Assembly: GCF_002420705.1 (NCBI RefSeq)
Contig: NZ_DIIM01000010.1
Location: 1 to 52,720, forward strand
Direction: 5' to 3'
Length of the DNA: 52,720 bases
From: Sphingobacterium sp. UBA5670
Lineage (GTDB): Bacteria > Bacteroidota > Bacteroidia > Sphingobacteriales > Sphingobacteriaceae
Every line of letters starts with the position of its first letter. Position 1 is the first letter of the stretch. This document shows, piece by piece, positions 25,231 to 33,793 of this stretch. Below the pieces are notes generated by a model. The model was not told the DNA's origin and did not search any database. It saw only the letters and a program-made list of their open reading frames with translations. The position numbers were made by a program, and so were the translations under genes.

Positions 25231-25578
25231 ATGAACACGCAAATTGACATGAAATGGCTGAAAGCTTGTCGGATAGAGGATGCTATTGAAAACGGCGGAG
25301 TCTGTCTTAAATTGAATAACGAACAGGTGGCTTTGTTCTATTTCGCCCGCCGCAATGAGTGGTATGCCACACAAAATGAATGTCCGCACAAACGGCAGAT
25401 GATTTTAAGTCGCGGTATGTTGGGGTCTTTGGGCGAAACGCCTAAAGTCGCTTGCCCATTCCATAAGAAAACCTTTGCGTTGGACACCGGCGAGTGTCTT
25501 TCGGGTGATGAATGTGCCATTAAGACTTATCCTGTGAAGGTGGAAAATGGAAGTGTTTTTATTGGAATGATTGCTTAG
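25231..25578 (+). CDS. nirD: Nitrite reductase small subunit, Rieske-type
   Basis: 115 residues, the NirD/Rieske-like partner of NirB. Unlike Escherichia coli NirD, which as I recall lacks cluster ligands, this one keeps a complete Rieske pattern: CPH (Cys-x-His) in NECPHKRQM and CPFH (Cys-x-x-His) in VACPFHKKTF. It should therefore hold a [2Fe-2S] cluster. The gene starts 33 bp after nirB and is followed 49 bp later by the nitrite channel gene. Confidence 0.93.
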   Translation: MNTQIDMKWLKACRIEDAIENGGVCLKLNNEQVALFYFARRNEWYATQNECPHKRQMILSRGMLGSLGETPKVACPFHKKTFALDTGECLSGDECAIKTYPVKVENGSVFIGMIA

Positions 25579-25627
25579 GCGGAATAAAAAAATAATTAAA
25601 TCTAGCACCGTTTAAAACAAAAATACG

Positions 25628-26440
25628 ATGGATTATATTAGCCCCAAAGAGGTAGCTGGTGCCATGATGAACACCGCTATCTACAAATCATCACTTCCGG
25701 TCAAAGATCTACTGATACGGGGTGCATTGTCAGGTGCCTTATTGGCAATTTCTGTAACGCTTGCATTGTTGGCCACTTCCCAGACTGGATTGGGATTAGT
25801 CGGCGCTTTTGTTTTTCCAGTAGGATTTGTTATCATCGTCATCCTTGGCTTGGAACTGGTGACAGGCAGTTTCTCCCTGGTTCCTTTGGCTTGGTTTGAA
25901 GGTAAAATCAATTTTAAGGCTATGGCCAATAATTTGTTCTGGGTTTTTCTCGGAAATTTAGTGGGGAGTGTTCTCTTTGCAATTTTGTTTTGGGCTGCCA
26001 GCACAGAAACTGGGCAGTCGAGCCAGCTCGGAAATATCGAACAGAGCTTGGTTCTGATCAGTGAAAAGAAAACCCTTGGATACAGCGCCCATGGTGTAGC
26101 AGGCTTGTTTTCGGCCTTTGTTAAAGCTGTATTGTGTAATTGGATGGTTTGTATGGGTGTGGTGATGTCCATGACATCCAAGTCTACCCTTGGTAAAATA
26201 CTGGCAGCAGGTATTCCGATCTTTATATTCTTTGCATTAGGCTATGAGCACGCGGTGGTCAATATGTTTGTGATTCCTGCCGGAATGATGTTCGGTGCAA
26301 AAGTGACTATCTCCGACTGGTGGCTGTGCAATCAGCTAATCGTAACAGCTGGAAATATTGTCGGCGGATTGCTGTTTACGGGGATGGCTATCTATTATAC
26401 CTATCATCAAAAAGAAAAAGTGTCGACTTCACAAAACTAG
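25628..26440 (+). CDS. nirC: Formate/nitrite transporter family channel
   Basis: 270 residues with six predicted membrane segments. FNT hallmarks are present: the N-terminal helix GALSGALLAISVTLALLATS, GLELVTGSFSLVPLAWFEGK, the central AVLCNWMVCMGVVMS with the conserved Asn-Trp, and GYEHAVVNMFVIPAGMMFGA with the central His. It lies directly after nirBD, so nitrite import is the likely function rather than formate transport. The inner-membrane location follows from the fold. Confidence 0.93.
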   Translation: MDYISPKEVAGAMMNTAIYKSSLPVKDLLIRGALSGALLAISVTLALLATSQTGLGLVGAFVFPVGFVIIVILGLELVTGSFSLVPLAWFEGKINFKAMANNLFWVFLGNLVGSVLFAILFWAASTETGQSSQLGNIEQSLVLISEKKTLGYSAHGVAGLFSAFVKAVLCNWMVCMGVVMSMTSKSTLGKILAAGIPIFIFFALGYEHAVVNMFVIPAGMMFGAKVTISDWWLCNQLIVTAGNIVGGLLFTGMAIYYTYHQKEKVSTSQN

Positions 26441-26446
26441 ATTTTT

Positions 26447-26848
26447 ATGCATCAGATAAAACAATTATTGGTGTTACCTCTACTGTTGGTTATTTGCATG
26501 GGGTCTTACGGTCAGGAAAAAACAGTCAAAGGTAGTTTGTTTGAGGGAATTGCTGTGGCGGGATATACGGATCATGGTGCTTATATTAATTGTACTGGAC
26601 CAGCTGTGAAATATATATTCAGTCCAAAAAGTTGCCTGTTGCTGGGTTTATTGCCGAGCTTAAAACTTAAAGAAGATAAGGTTGAAGCGGGGAAGCCAAA
26701 GAACTCTTGGGTAACACCCACTCTCGGGTTTGGTTTAACGGCCGTAATCCGACATATCGCCATTCAGCTGCCAGCATTTTATGCGGCGAAAACGGGTACT
26801 GCTGATGGTAAGTGGCGTTTGGGTGTCGGTATAGGCTATAAATTTTAA
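26447..26848 (+). CDS. Small outer-membrane-type protein of the nir operon
   Basis: 133 residues with a signal peptide (LLVLPLLLVICMGSYGQ). The mature part has alternating hydrophobic strands and ends VGIGYKF; the C-terminal Phe and GxGxKF pattern is typical of outer-membrane beta-barrels. It starts 7 bp after nirC and is therefore the last gene of the nitrite operon. Family not recognised; a small barrel or barrel fragment that helps nitrite or nitrate cross the outer membrane would fit, but this is inferred. Confidence 0.7.
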   Translation: MHQIKQLLVLPLLLVICMGSYGQEKTVKGSLFEGIAVAGYTDHGAYINCTGPAVKYIFSPKSCLLLGLLPSLKLKEDKVEAGKPKNSWVTPTLGFGLTAVIRHIAIQLPAFYAAKTGTADGKWRLGVGIGYKF

Positions 26849-26914
26849 TGCGATGTATTTTTAGGGAAATATATGGTTTGGGAGTCGTTAGCTGTCACGG
26901 ACGGTTTCGCTCCC

Positions 26915-27607
26915 CTATTTTTCTTCCGAGAGATCATGCAAAAGTTGGAAGTTTTTAATAAAAATATCTTTTTTGTCCATCGCTATCACCTCTAGATCGA
27001 TAAGTTCACCTAGCATGCGGTAGACGGTCTCGTAAGTAGTACCTACATAGGACGAAAGATCTTTTTTGCTTAAACTAAGTCCGATATATCCGTTCGTGTT
27101 TTTCTCGCCAAAAATACGATAGATTAACAATAGGCTCCAAGCAAGCCGGTTTTTAACAGGAAGTTGTGTCAGTTGGGTCATCTTCTGCTCAGAAAGATGT
27201 AATTCGTCTGCAAAAAATAACATCAACTGGTAGCTCAATTCGGGATTTATGCGTAGTGTGGACAGAAAAAACGGCAATTCGACGAAGCAGAGCTGCGTGA
27301 CATCCAAGGTCGTTGCCGAAATGGGATAGACGGTTTGTTCTGTACTGATACCGCGATGGCCTACAATATCTCCCTTTTTTGCAAAACGAACAATGGTTTC
27401 CTTATCTCCAAGATTGCGGTGAACTTTGACGAGTCCAGACTGGATAAAATAAATACCTCTAACCGACTCCCCCTCGGTGATAAACTGCTCGCCTTTTTTC
27501 AATTTAATATTTTTTCGGTGCAAGTCGATCTGTCCAAGCCAGTCTTGTAAGACATAACGGCACATAACGCAGGAGTGGTCGCAAGTATTTACTTTTTTCG
27601 ATTTCAT
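26915..27607 (-). CDS. FNR-like Crp/Fnr family regulator
   Basis: 230 residues: cyclic-nucleotide-binding-type beta-roll (KKGEQFITEGESVRGIYFI), dimerisation helix and C-terminal winged helix (LSKKDLSSYVGTTYETVYRM). The N-terminus carries Cys9, Cys13 and Cys16 (CDHSCVMC), and a fourth Cys107 sits in TQLCFVELPF, the position equivalent to Cys122 of E. coli FNR (MVCEIPF). Four cysteines so placed predict an oxygen-labile [4Fe-4S] cluster. It is convergent with the nir operon and should regulate it through the ATGATTAAAATCAT box. NO or redox sensing is an alternative. Confidence 0.88.
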   Translation of the reverse strand: MKSKKVNTCDHSCVMCRYVLQDWLGQIDLHRKNIKLKKGEQFITEGESVRGIYFIQSGLVKVHRNLGDKETIVRFAKKGDIVGHRGISTEQTVYPISATTLDVTQLCFVELPFFLSTLRINPELSYQLMLFFADELHLSEQKMTQLTQLPVKNRLAWSLLLIYRIFGEKNTNGYIGLSLSKKDLSSYVGTTYETVYRMLGELIDLEVIAMDKKDIFIKNFQLLHDLSEEK

Positions 27608-27680
27608 GAAGGCCTGATTCGTATAATGGATGGTGTTTTAGCTGTTCAAAGTTATTATCTATTCGTTTAAAATCCTAATG

Positions 27681-27975
27681 TCAATTATGCTTGAATCCAG
27701 ATAATAGAACCTTAAGGCTATCCAGCGCCTCTTCTAGTAGGAAAAAAGTCGAATTGTTGACAAAGGTTTCGTAATTTGTATTGATCTGTTCATTTTTCCA
27801 CCGATAGAGTGCTTTGAGATCTTTTGGTATTGCAATATCATATCGGTATCGCAATGTCATATTTCTGTTCAAGGGCCCTAATCTCTTCTGTCGATAAACG
27901 GGACTGTAAATCGGTATACTGCTCGGGTCTTAAATTTTCAATAGAACTGTCCGATGTTGCTAGCATCTGTTGCAT
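27681..27975 (-). pseudogene. SMI1/KNR4 (SUKH) family protein, frameshifted and truncated
   Basis: From ATG at 27975 the frame reads MQQMLATSDSSIENLRPEQY, then LSTEEIRALEQKYDIAIP, and ends at a TGA. The same residues YDIAIP recur at once in the next frame, followed by KDLKALYRWKNEQINTNYE to a stop at 27681. The break is a 19-bp tandem repeat (27825-27843 and 27844-27862, three differences), which shifts the frame by one. Removing one copy gives a continuous SMI1/KNR4-like N-terminal half, a family of immunity proteins. The C-terminal half of the family is missing too. Confidence 0.75.
27825..27862. repeat. 19-bp tandem duplication inside the SMI1/KNR4 remnant
   Basis: Plus-strand units TGGTATTGCAATATCATAT and CGGTATCGCAATGTCATAT are adjacent and differ at three positions. 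Since 19 is not a multiple of three, the duplication itself causes the frameshift. Confidence 0.8.
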
Positions 27976-28206
27976 AATGGTCGGTTTTTGATGTATTAAT
28001 AAAGTTAGTCATAATTAACTGCGTATACCAATAGTGCTGCGCCCTAGTGATCGCGGGAAAAGTTAAAAAACTTAATAAGTATTTAATGGGAATTAATGTA
28101 AATTTATTTCAGCATAGAGCTATAGTATGCTTGTCGTCAGATAAAACGATAGTATGTGTTGAATTGTTAATAACACAGGTATACCCTTTTAATTTACTGA
28201 ATATAC

Positions 28207-28731
28207 ATGAAAAAGATCGAACTTATTCCACTCGTTGGAATTCAAATCGAAGGTATTGGTCAGGTTGATCTCGGAGCGAACCGTGCCGAGGTCCAACGTT
28301 TACTTGGTGCACCCTCGGATGCACTGGACGACCAATACTATTATGATGAACTCGAACTGAGACTTGTTTTTAATGGCCAGGGAGTCTTGGAATTTATAGA
28401 AAGTACAAATGGACCCAATCCGGAAAAAACGGAGATCAGCATTTATGGTGTTAATCCATTTCAGGTGGAAGCGACTGAACTTGTAACGATCTTAACGGAT
28501 AAAAACCAGGGTGAGGTCGACGACGCTGAAGCAGGATATTGCTATACATTTTTGAATAGCTCCGTTGGTGTGTGGCGACAGATGACCGAAGAGGATGTGC
28601 AGGAAGAGATCGAAGAAATCAAAGCCGATGGCGAATACGAAGATAATGCGGATATGCTATTGGAGGATCTTGAAAAATCGAAATTCTTTTGGACGATAGG
28701 CATCGGCGTTGAAGGGTATTACGTACCGTAA
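28207..28731 (+). CDS. Hypothetical acidic protein
   Basis: 174 residues, no signal peptide, strongly acidic, with a Glu/Asp-rich helix (TEEDVQEEIEEIKADGEYED) before the conserved-looking end FFWTIGIGVEGYYVP. The N-terminus (GIQIEGIGQVDLGANRAEVQ) and the following LLGAPSD resemble small beta-sheet proteins found among immunity-like gene clusters, and the adjacent SMI1/KNR4 remnant supports that setting. I cannot name a family. Its stop is 8 bp before the GTG start of the AraC gene. Confidence 0.65.
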   Translation: MKKIELIPLVGIQIEGIGQVDLGANRAEVQRLLGAPSDALDDQYYYDELELRLVFNGQGVLEFIESTNGPNPEKTEISIYGVNPFQVEATELVTILTDKNQGEVDDAEAGYCYTFLNSSVGVWRQMTEEDVQEEIEEIKADGEYEDNADMLLEDLEKSKFFWTIGIGVEGYYVP

Positions 28732-28739
28732 AGTAAGAC

Positions 28740-29549
28740 GTGGAACAGCTCAAAGCAGGCACCTACTTCGGTGCCATCAATAGGAAAATTAATTCCAATG
28801 AACTGCTTGTCTCAGATGCTATTTATACGCTGGAAAAAGTGGATTGGCATTACCATGAAAATCCGTATTTTACGTTTATTCTGGAGGGAAACCTACTGGA
28901 GGGCAGCAAAAAAGGAATTCATCATTGTACTGCAGGGGACCTGCTTTTTCATAATTGGCAGGATGCTCATTACAATAGAAAGCCCGATGGCCGTACCCGG
29001 GGTTTTCATATTGAACTAAGTCAAGACTGGCGCTGGAACGAGGTGGCAGCGTTGCATCTCCTGGAAGGTAATATGGATATCCAAATGCCAGAGGTAAGGT
29101 TGCTCTTTCATAAGCTCTTTTTAGAATCTTTCGATCTGGATAACAGTTCGGGACTTACAATGGACAGTTTACTCTTAAATGTATTTTCTTTGCTGCATCG
29201 GGACCGGGTAGTGAGCGAACGTAAAGTTCCTCAATGGGTGTATATGTTACGTGATTATTTGCGGGCGAATTTTAACAAAGAGCTGAAACTGACAACTATT
29301 TCCCATACGCTCGATCTGCATCCCGTTTATCTGTCCCGTGAATTTTCCCGGTACTTTGGCGTCACGATGGGGGATTATATCCGCAAGTTGAAAGTGGAAA
29401 ATGCCGTATTGCTACTTCGTGAACCTAACCATTCGCTAACCGAGATAGGTTATAAATCAGGTTTTTCCGATCAAAGTCATTTTATACGTTGTTTCAAAAG
29501 TTTGTTCGGATCGACACCCGGGGAGTATCGAAATAAGATCAATTCCTAA
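28740..29549 (+). CDS. AraC family transcriptional regulator
   Basis: 269 residues starting at GTG. An N-terminal cupin-like sensor (WHYHENPYFTFILEGNLLEG, CTAGDLLFHNWQDAHYN) is followed by two helix-turn-helix units over the last ~100 residues (LRANFNKELKLTTISHTLDL and LTEIGYKSGFSDQSHFIRCF), the standard AraC layout. It lies 8 bp after an unknown gene and upstream of a serine hydrolase gene in the same direction. The cupin metal-type His pairs suggest a small-molecule effector, which is unknown. Confidence 0.92.
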   Translation: MEQLKAGTYFGAINRKINSNELLVSDAIYTLEKVDWHYHENPYFTFILEGNLLEGSKKGIHHCTAGDLLFHNWQDAHYNRKPDGRTRGFHIELSQDWRWNEVAALHLLEGNMDIQMPEVRLLFHKLFLESFDLDNSSGLTMDSLLLNVFSLLHRDRVVSERKVPQWVYMLRDYLRANFNKELKLTTISHTLDLHPVYLSREFSRYFGVTMGDYIRKLKVENAVLLLREPNHSLTEIGYKSGFSDQSHFIRCFKSLFGSTPGEYRNKINS

Positions 29550-29620
29550 AAAGTTAATTTCATTCTATTTTGTTCATTTGGCCCGCACTAATTTTATACA
29601 AGTAGATTGAACAAAACTTT

Positions 29621-31292
29621 ATGAACTATTTTTTTTTTATTTTTTTTCTTAGGCTTTCCGCAGTGGCTGAGTGCACAGTACCAGTCGGAACGTGATACTT
29701 TGCAGGTTCATTTTAATCAGAAAATACCGGGTGAAATTCTGTTTGCAAGTTCACAGCAATTATTGCAAAAAGAAGAGTTTATGCACAGCTATGTGCTCTC
29801 ACCTAAAAGTAATCTGTTTGTTGCTATCAAACTACAAAAACCATTGATCTATTATCAACAGATCTTAGCGCCACAGCTTACAGATACTGAACTCTTTCAG
29901 CAGGGTAATTTTCAGTTTACACTATGGATAGATGGAAAAGTAATCTATCGCAGTAATTTATCGCCGGGAGCACCGATGCAGGAGATGCAGTGTAAAGAAG
30001 TAACCTTTAAGCGTCCCCTGATTGATCAAATCAACGGACAGGGATCCTGGTCTGAATCTTTCTGGAATCGTTTTCTTTTTAATGGTGGTGAAAAAGCGCT
30101 AACGGATGGACAACATCATCTTAAGATGGAAATCAGACCTTATGTAAATGCAGATAATCTCTTAGTCGGTGATATTATTGCAAGTGGAGAGCTGCAACTT
30201 TCTGTCAGCTTGAATCCAGTGATAGATCCAGATAAATATAAACTACAACATCCAGCGACCTATCCTGGCCTGAAGGTGTCAAAAGCGAAGTTTGACCGCC
30301 GTAGGATACAGCAGCTAAAAGGGATGATTGAAGAGGGTATTTTTAAAAAGCTGAACGGAATCGTTGTATTAGAGCATGGAAGCCTTTTGATAGAGGAATA
30401 TTTTAATGGTGAAAATAGGGATAGTCTGCATGATCCCAGGTCGGTCGGCAAGAGCTTCGCTTCGACATTAACCGGTATCGCTATTGCGGACGGGTACATT
30501 AAAAATGAAGATCAAACGCTGGATCAATGCTATGATTTTGAGAAATATCAACATCCTGATCCTGATAAAAACAAAACAACAATCCGTGAATTATTGACCA
30601 TGAGTGCTGGCTTTGATGGTAACGATGAAGATCCCACTAGTCCCGGTAATGAGGAAAATATGTATCCTACAGCAAATTGGGTAGACTTTACCTTAGATCT
30701 TCCTTTTCGAAAATCGCTACAGCGACAATGGCATTATTTTACTGCTGGAGTCGTTGTATTGGGAGATCTACTCGATAAACAAGTGCAAGGTGGATTGGAG
30801 TCTTATGCAGATAAAAGACTATTTGTTCCATTGGGAATACGGAAATATCGCTGGGAGCATACGCCGCAGGGGGTGCCAAATACCGCTGGCGGTATTCGAA
30901 TGAATGCACTTGATTTTGCCAAGTATGGTCAACTGTATAAGAACGGTGGGCACTGGAATGGCAAGCAGATCCTTCCGCAAGCCTGGGTCGAAAAGAGCCT
31001 TTCCAAACAGCTTATGATTCCTGAAAGAGAAAAAGAGTATTATGGATACCTGTTTTGGAACAAGTGCTTTCATGTTGGAAGTAAGGCCTATGAAGCTTAT
31101 TATTGTGCCGGAAACGGAGGAAATTACATTATAATAATGAACGATATTCCCTATGTGATCGTTATCACAGCCAGTGCCTATGGTCAAGCTTATGCACATA
31201 AGCAGGTGGACCGGATTGTCAGCGAATTTTTGCTTCCGGCTTTGCTTAATACTGGTCAAAGATCGCTACCTCAAGTGCCTTATTTTTACTGA
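29621..31292 (+). CDS. Beta-lactamase-like serine hydrolase, N-terminus out of frame
   Basis: The hydrolase frame runs to the stop at 31292 and contains the SxxK motif SVGKSFAST, then TMSAGFDGNDEDP and a typical C-terminal half (GGIRMNALDFAKYGQLYKNG) of the beta-lactamase/serine hydrolase family. In that frame the signal peptide FLGFPQWLSAQYQ is complete except that no start codon precedes it. The natural ATG at 29621 (MNYFFF) is one base out of frame. Two T runs (10 and 8) lie between; losing one T would join ATG to the rest. As written, translation could begin only at TTG 29700, without a signal peptide. This may be slippage-controlled phase variation, a recent mutation or a sequence error. 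Confidence 0.75.
29629..29647 (+). repeat. Poly-T tracts at the frameshift point
   Basis: Ten T (29629-29638), one A, then eight T (29640-29647), inside the predicted signal-peptide codons of the serine hydrolase. Tracts this long are prone to replication slippage. Confidence 0.9.
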
Positions 31293-32200
31293 AATAGCTG
31301 CCTAAACTCCAGAGGACTCTGCTGTGTATTCTTTTTGAAAACTTTGCTGAATGACTGCGGATGCTCGAAACCTAATTCATAGGCAATTTCACTGATGGAC
31401 AGGGAGCTGGTGCTCAAGCGCAATTTAGCATACTCGATCATTTTGTGCTGAATATGCTGCTGGGTGTTTTGCTGTGTATAGATGCGGAGCAGGCTGCCAA
31501 GATAGTTTGGCGATAGATTGAGCTTTTGTGCTAGAAAGCTGACGGTCGGAACACCGTGCTCAGCGAGTGAGTCTTGCTGAAACTGTGCGGATAGCAATTG
31601 CTCAAACTTGGTAACAAGCTCTTGTGTCGATCGTTTGCGGGTAATAAACTGCCGTTCGTAGAATCGTTCGGCATAAATCAGCAAGCGCTCAATCTGTTTG
31701 ATAATGAGTTCGCGGCTGAATTTATCGATATTAGACTGATATTCCTTTTCGATATTCTGAAGAATATCCACGATCACGGCTTCTTCTTTGTCTGAAAGAA
31801 AAAGTGCTTCATTGACCTGATATTGGAAAAAATCATAATGGTGAATATGTTTTGCGAGTTCGCTGTTCCATAGAAAATCAGGGTGGATCAACAGGATCCA
31901 GCCGCTGGGCTGGGCCTGTATTTCCTGGTTGATCTCCACTTTTAAAAACTGCAGTGGGGATATAAAAGTGAGTATGCCCGAATCAAAATCATAGTGCTGT
32001 TGCCCATAGTTGAACCGGGCATTTACATTTCGCTTTAAACCGATCGAATAAAAATGCTGTATCCAATTCAATTTGCTGTCATTTACGGGATAATGTACCT
32101 GACTATAGTCGACTAAGCTGATCAATGGATGCTCAGGTTTTGGCAGTCCGCAGAAGCTGTGGAATTCCGTTAGGGAATGAAAGCGAAATGTATTCTCCAT
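31286..32200 (-). CDS. AraC family transcriptional regulator
   Basis: 304 residues with an N-terminal sensor region (~1-195) and a C-terminal AraC DNA-binding domain: VSFLAQKLNLSPNYLGSLL and the second helix-turn-helix SISEIAYELGFEHPQSFSKV. The stop overlaps the stop of the convergent serine hydrolase gene by 7 bp. The next gene upstream on the same strand is an SDR oxidoreductase, a frequent partner of this AraC type, where the regulator usually controls the oxidoreductase; that pairing is inferred from position. Confidence 0.92.
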   Translation of the reverse strand: MENTFRFHSLTEFHSFCGLPKPEHPLISLVDYSQVHYPVNDSKLNWIQHFYSIGLKRNVNARFNYGQQHYDFDSGILTFISPLQFLKVEINQEIQAQPSGWILLIHPDFLWNSELAKHIHHYDFFQYQVNEALFLSDKEEAVIVDILQNIEKEYQSNIDKFSRELIIKQIERLLIYAERFYERQFITRKRSTQELVTKFEQLLSAQFQQDSLAEHGVPTVSFLAQKLNLSPNYLGSLLRIYTQQNTQQHIQHKMIEYAKLRLSTSSLSISEIAYELGFEHPQSFSKVFKKNTQQSPLEFRQLFQ

Positions 32201-32269
32201 TTTATAAATTTACTTATTTTCTTGTTTTGTTGCCGTTTAATTTACATTGCTCCTCACGAGCGCTGTGGG

Positions 32270-33121
32270 TTATTTGAGGGATTGTTCAAATCCGGTTGAA
32301 ACCGTATAGCTTTTCCATTTTTCGATTTCAGCGGTCAGCATATTGACTTTGTTTTTGGCTAGTTCGTAAGCGTCTTCGCCCATCAAAAAATGAAGGGGTG
32401 GCTGCTTCAGGGTGCTCAGCTCGATCAACAAGGTTGCCGCTTTCTGTGGATCATTTGCCTGATTACCGTGGATCTGATGCAGGTGTGCGGCTTCGTTTTC
32501 TCTCGCAGTGACGTAGGCTGCAATTGGATTAGCTGCGGTATGTAAAGATCCTTCGGATAAAAAATCAGTTCTGAAGTAGCCCGGATACACGAGGGTTGTG
32601 TGTACGCCGAAGGGCTCCATCTCGGCAGCAAGGGCCTCAGTAAAACCTGCGACGGCAAATTTGGTGGAACAGTAGACTCCAAATGCTGGATAATTTCCTA
32701 CAAGGCCACCAATGGAGGCAATATTGAAAATATGCCCCGATTGCTGGTGCCTCAAATGAGGTGCGATATGCCGGATGGTATTGAGAGATCCAAAGACATT
32801 GACCTCAAAGTTGCGGCGCGCTTCCCAGTCACTGAGCTCCTCCAGAGTGCCTGTTTGGCCATACCCTGCATTGTTGACGAGTACATCAATCCTTCCGAAA
32901 TAATCAATTGCCGAGAGCACTGCGCGGGCAACGTCTTTGTCATTGGCAATGTCGACTTCAAGGGGTAAAAAATTCTCCTGATCGCCGATTTCATCTTCCA
33001 ATGCCTGTTTTGATCGTGATGTGGCAACGACAAGGTAATCTTGGGCGAGCAACTCTTTAACGAGGCTGAGGCCTAGTCCTTTGGAGGCGCCAGTGACGAA
33101 CCATACTTTTTGTGATTTCAT
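32270..33121 (-). CDS. SDR family NAD(P)-dependent oxidoreductase
   Basis: 283 residues, classical short-chain dehydrogenase. The Rossmann motif is TGASKGLG at residues 9-16, the NNAG motif is present (VLVNNAGYGQTG), and the catalytic set is Ser near FNIASIGG and Tyr/Lys in YCSTK. The substrate is unknown; the sequence is of the type often annotated as SDR oxidoreductase next to AraC regulators. The AraC gene follows after 69 bp on the same strand. Confidence 0.93.
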   Translation of the reverse strand: MKSQKVWFVTGASKGLGLSLVKELLAQDYLVVATSRSKQALEDEIGDQENFLPLEVDIANDKDVARAVLSAIDYFGRIDVLVNNAGYGQTGTLEELSDWEARRNFEVNVFGSLNTIRHIAPHLRHQQSGHIFNIASIGGLVGNYPAFGVYCSTKFAVAGFTEALAAEMEPFGVHTTLVYPGYFRTDFLSEGSLHTAANPIAAYVTARENEAAHLHQIHGNQANDPQKAATLLIELSTLKQPPLHFLMGEDAYELAKNKVNMLTAEIEKWKSYTVSTGFEQSLK

Positions 33122-33281
33122 GTGTTTCTATTTTTAATAATGGATGTTACAAAAGTGATGAATCGACGAACGGCAAATGTAGGCAGATCAACGGATCTTG
33201 TAGCCAGATCGTGGGTAAGCAATTTTTTCTTTAAAACAATTTTTCCTTTTGAGTGCTTTATTTAATAGTGGTACCAATCTT

Positions 33282-33302
33282 TTTGAGGGTCGGCACCTCA
33301 AA
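33282..33302 (+). promoter_or_regulatory. Inverted repeat upstream of the peroxiredoxin gene
   Basis: TTTGAGG (33282-33288) and CCTCAAA (33296-33302) with a 7-base loop, ending 27 bp before the peroxiredoxin ATG. It could be an operator or a leader RNA hairpin. No regulator is assigned. Confidence 0.45.
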
Positions 33303-33329
33303 TGGTAGTTAAACTTTAAAGACGTTGAT

Positions 33330-33791
33330 ATGTTGCAAAAAAATGATATTGCACCCGATTTTACCCTGTATGCGACACCGGATCAAAAAATTAAATTATC
33401 AGAATTTAAGGGGCATAATGTGATATTGGCATTTTACCCGGCAGACTGGAGTCCGGTATGCAGTGATCAAATGGCGCTGTATAATGAAATGCTCAAATAT
33501 TTCAAAAAGTATGATGCGGAGATCATGGGTATTTCCGTTGACAGCAAATGGTGTCATATGGCTTTCGCACAGTCCCGAAAACTGCATTTTCCGCTTTTGG
33601 CTGATTTTGAGGGCAAGGGTGAGGTAGCCAAACAATATGGTGTTTACGATGAAGAGGAAGGTGAGTGCAAGCGCGCGCTTTTTGTGATTGATAAGGAAGG
33701 GGTTATTGCCTGGAGCTATCTGTCACCGACTGCTGTCAATCCGGGTGCAGATGGTATTATCGAGGCGTTGGAGAAACTTAAATCAAATTAA
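33330..33791 (+). CDS. Peroxiredoxin (AhpC/TSA family)
   Basis: 153 residues, thioredoxin fold. The peroxidatic Cys44 sits in PADWSPVCSDQ, matching the peroxiredoxin PxxxTxxC pattern with Ser in the Thr position. Cys75 and Cys113 are possible resolving residues; no second conserved motif is clear, so the mechanism (one- or two-Cys) is open. It reduces peroxides in the cytoplasm. The DsbA-like gene starts 2 bp after its stop, so they are one operon and may form a redox pair. Confidence 0.93.
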   Translation: MLQKNDIAPDFTLYATPDQKIKLSEFKGHNVILAFYPADWSPVCSDQMALYNEMLKYFKKYDAEIMGISVDSKWCHMAFAQSRKLHFPLLADFEGKGEVAKQYGVYDEEEGECKRALFVIDKEGVIAWSYLSPTAVNPGADGIIEALEKLKSN

Positions 33792-33793
33792 TT

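Noticed and set aside
26880..26914. Hairpin GGGAG/CTCCC as terminator of the nir operon
   Set aside because: Only five clear base pairs with a long loop, running up to the stop codon of the regulator gene. Too weak to list as a feature.
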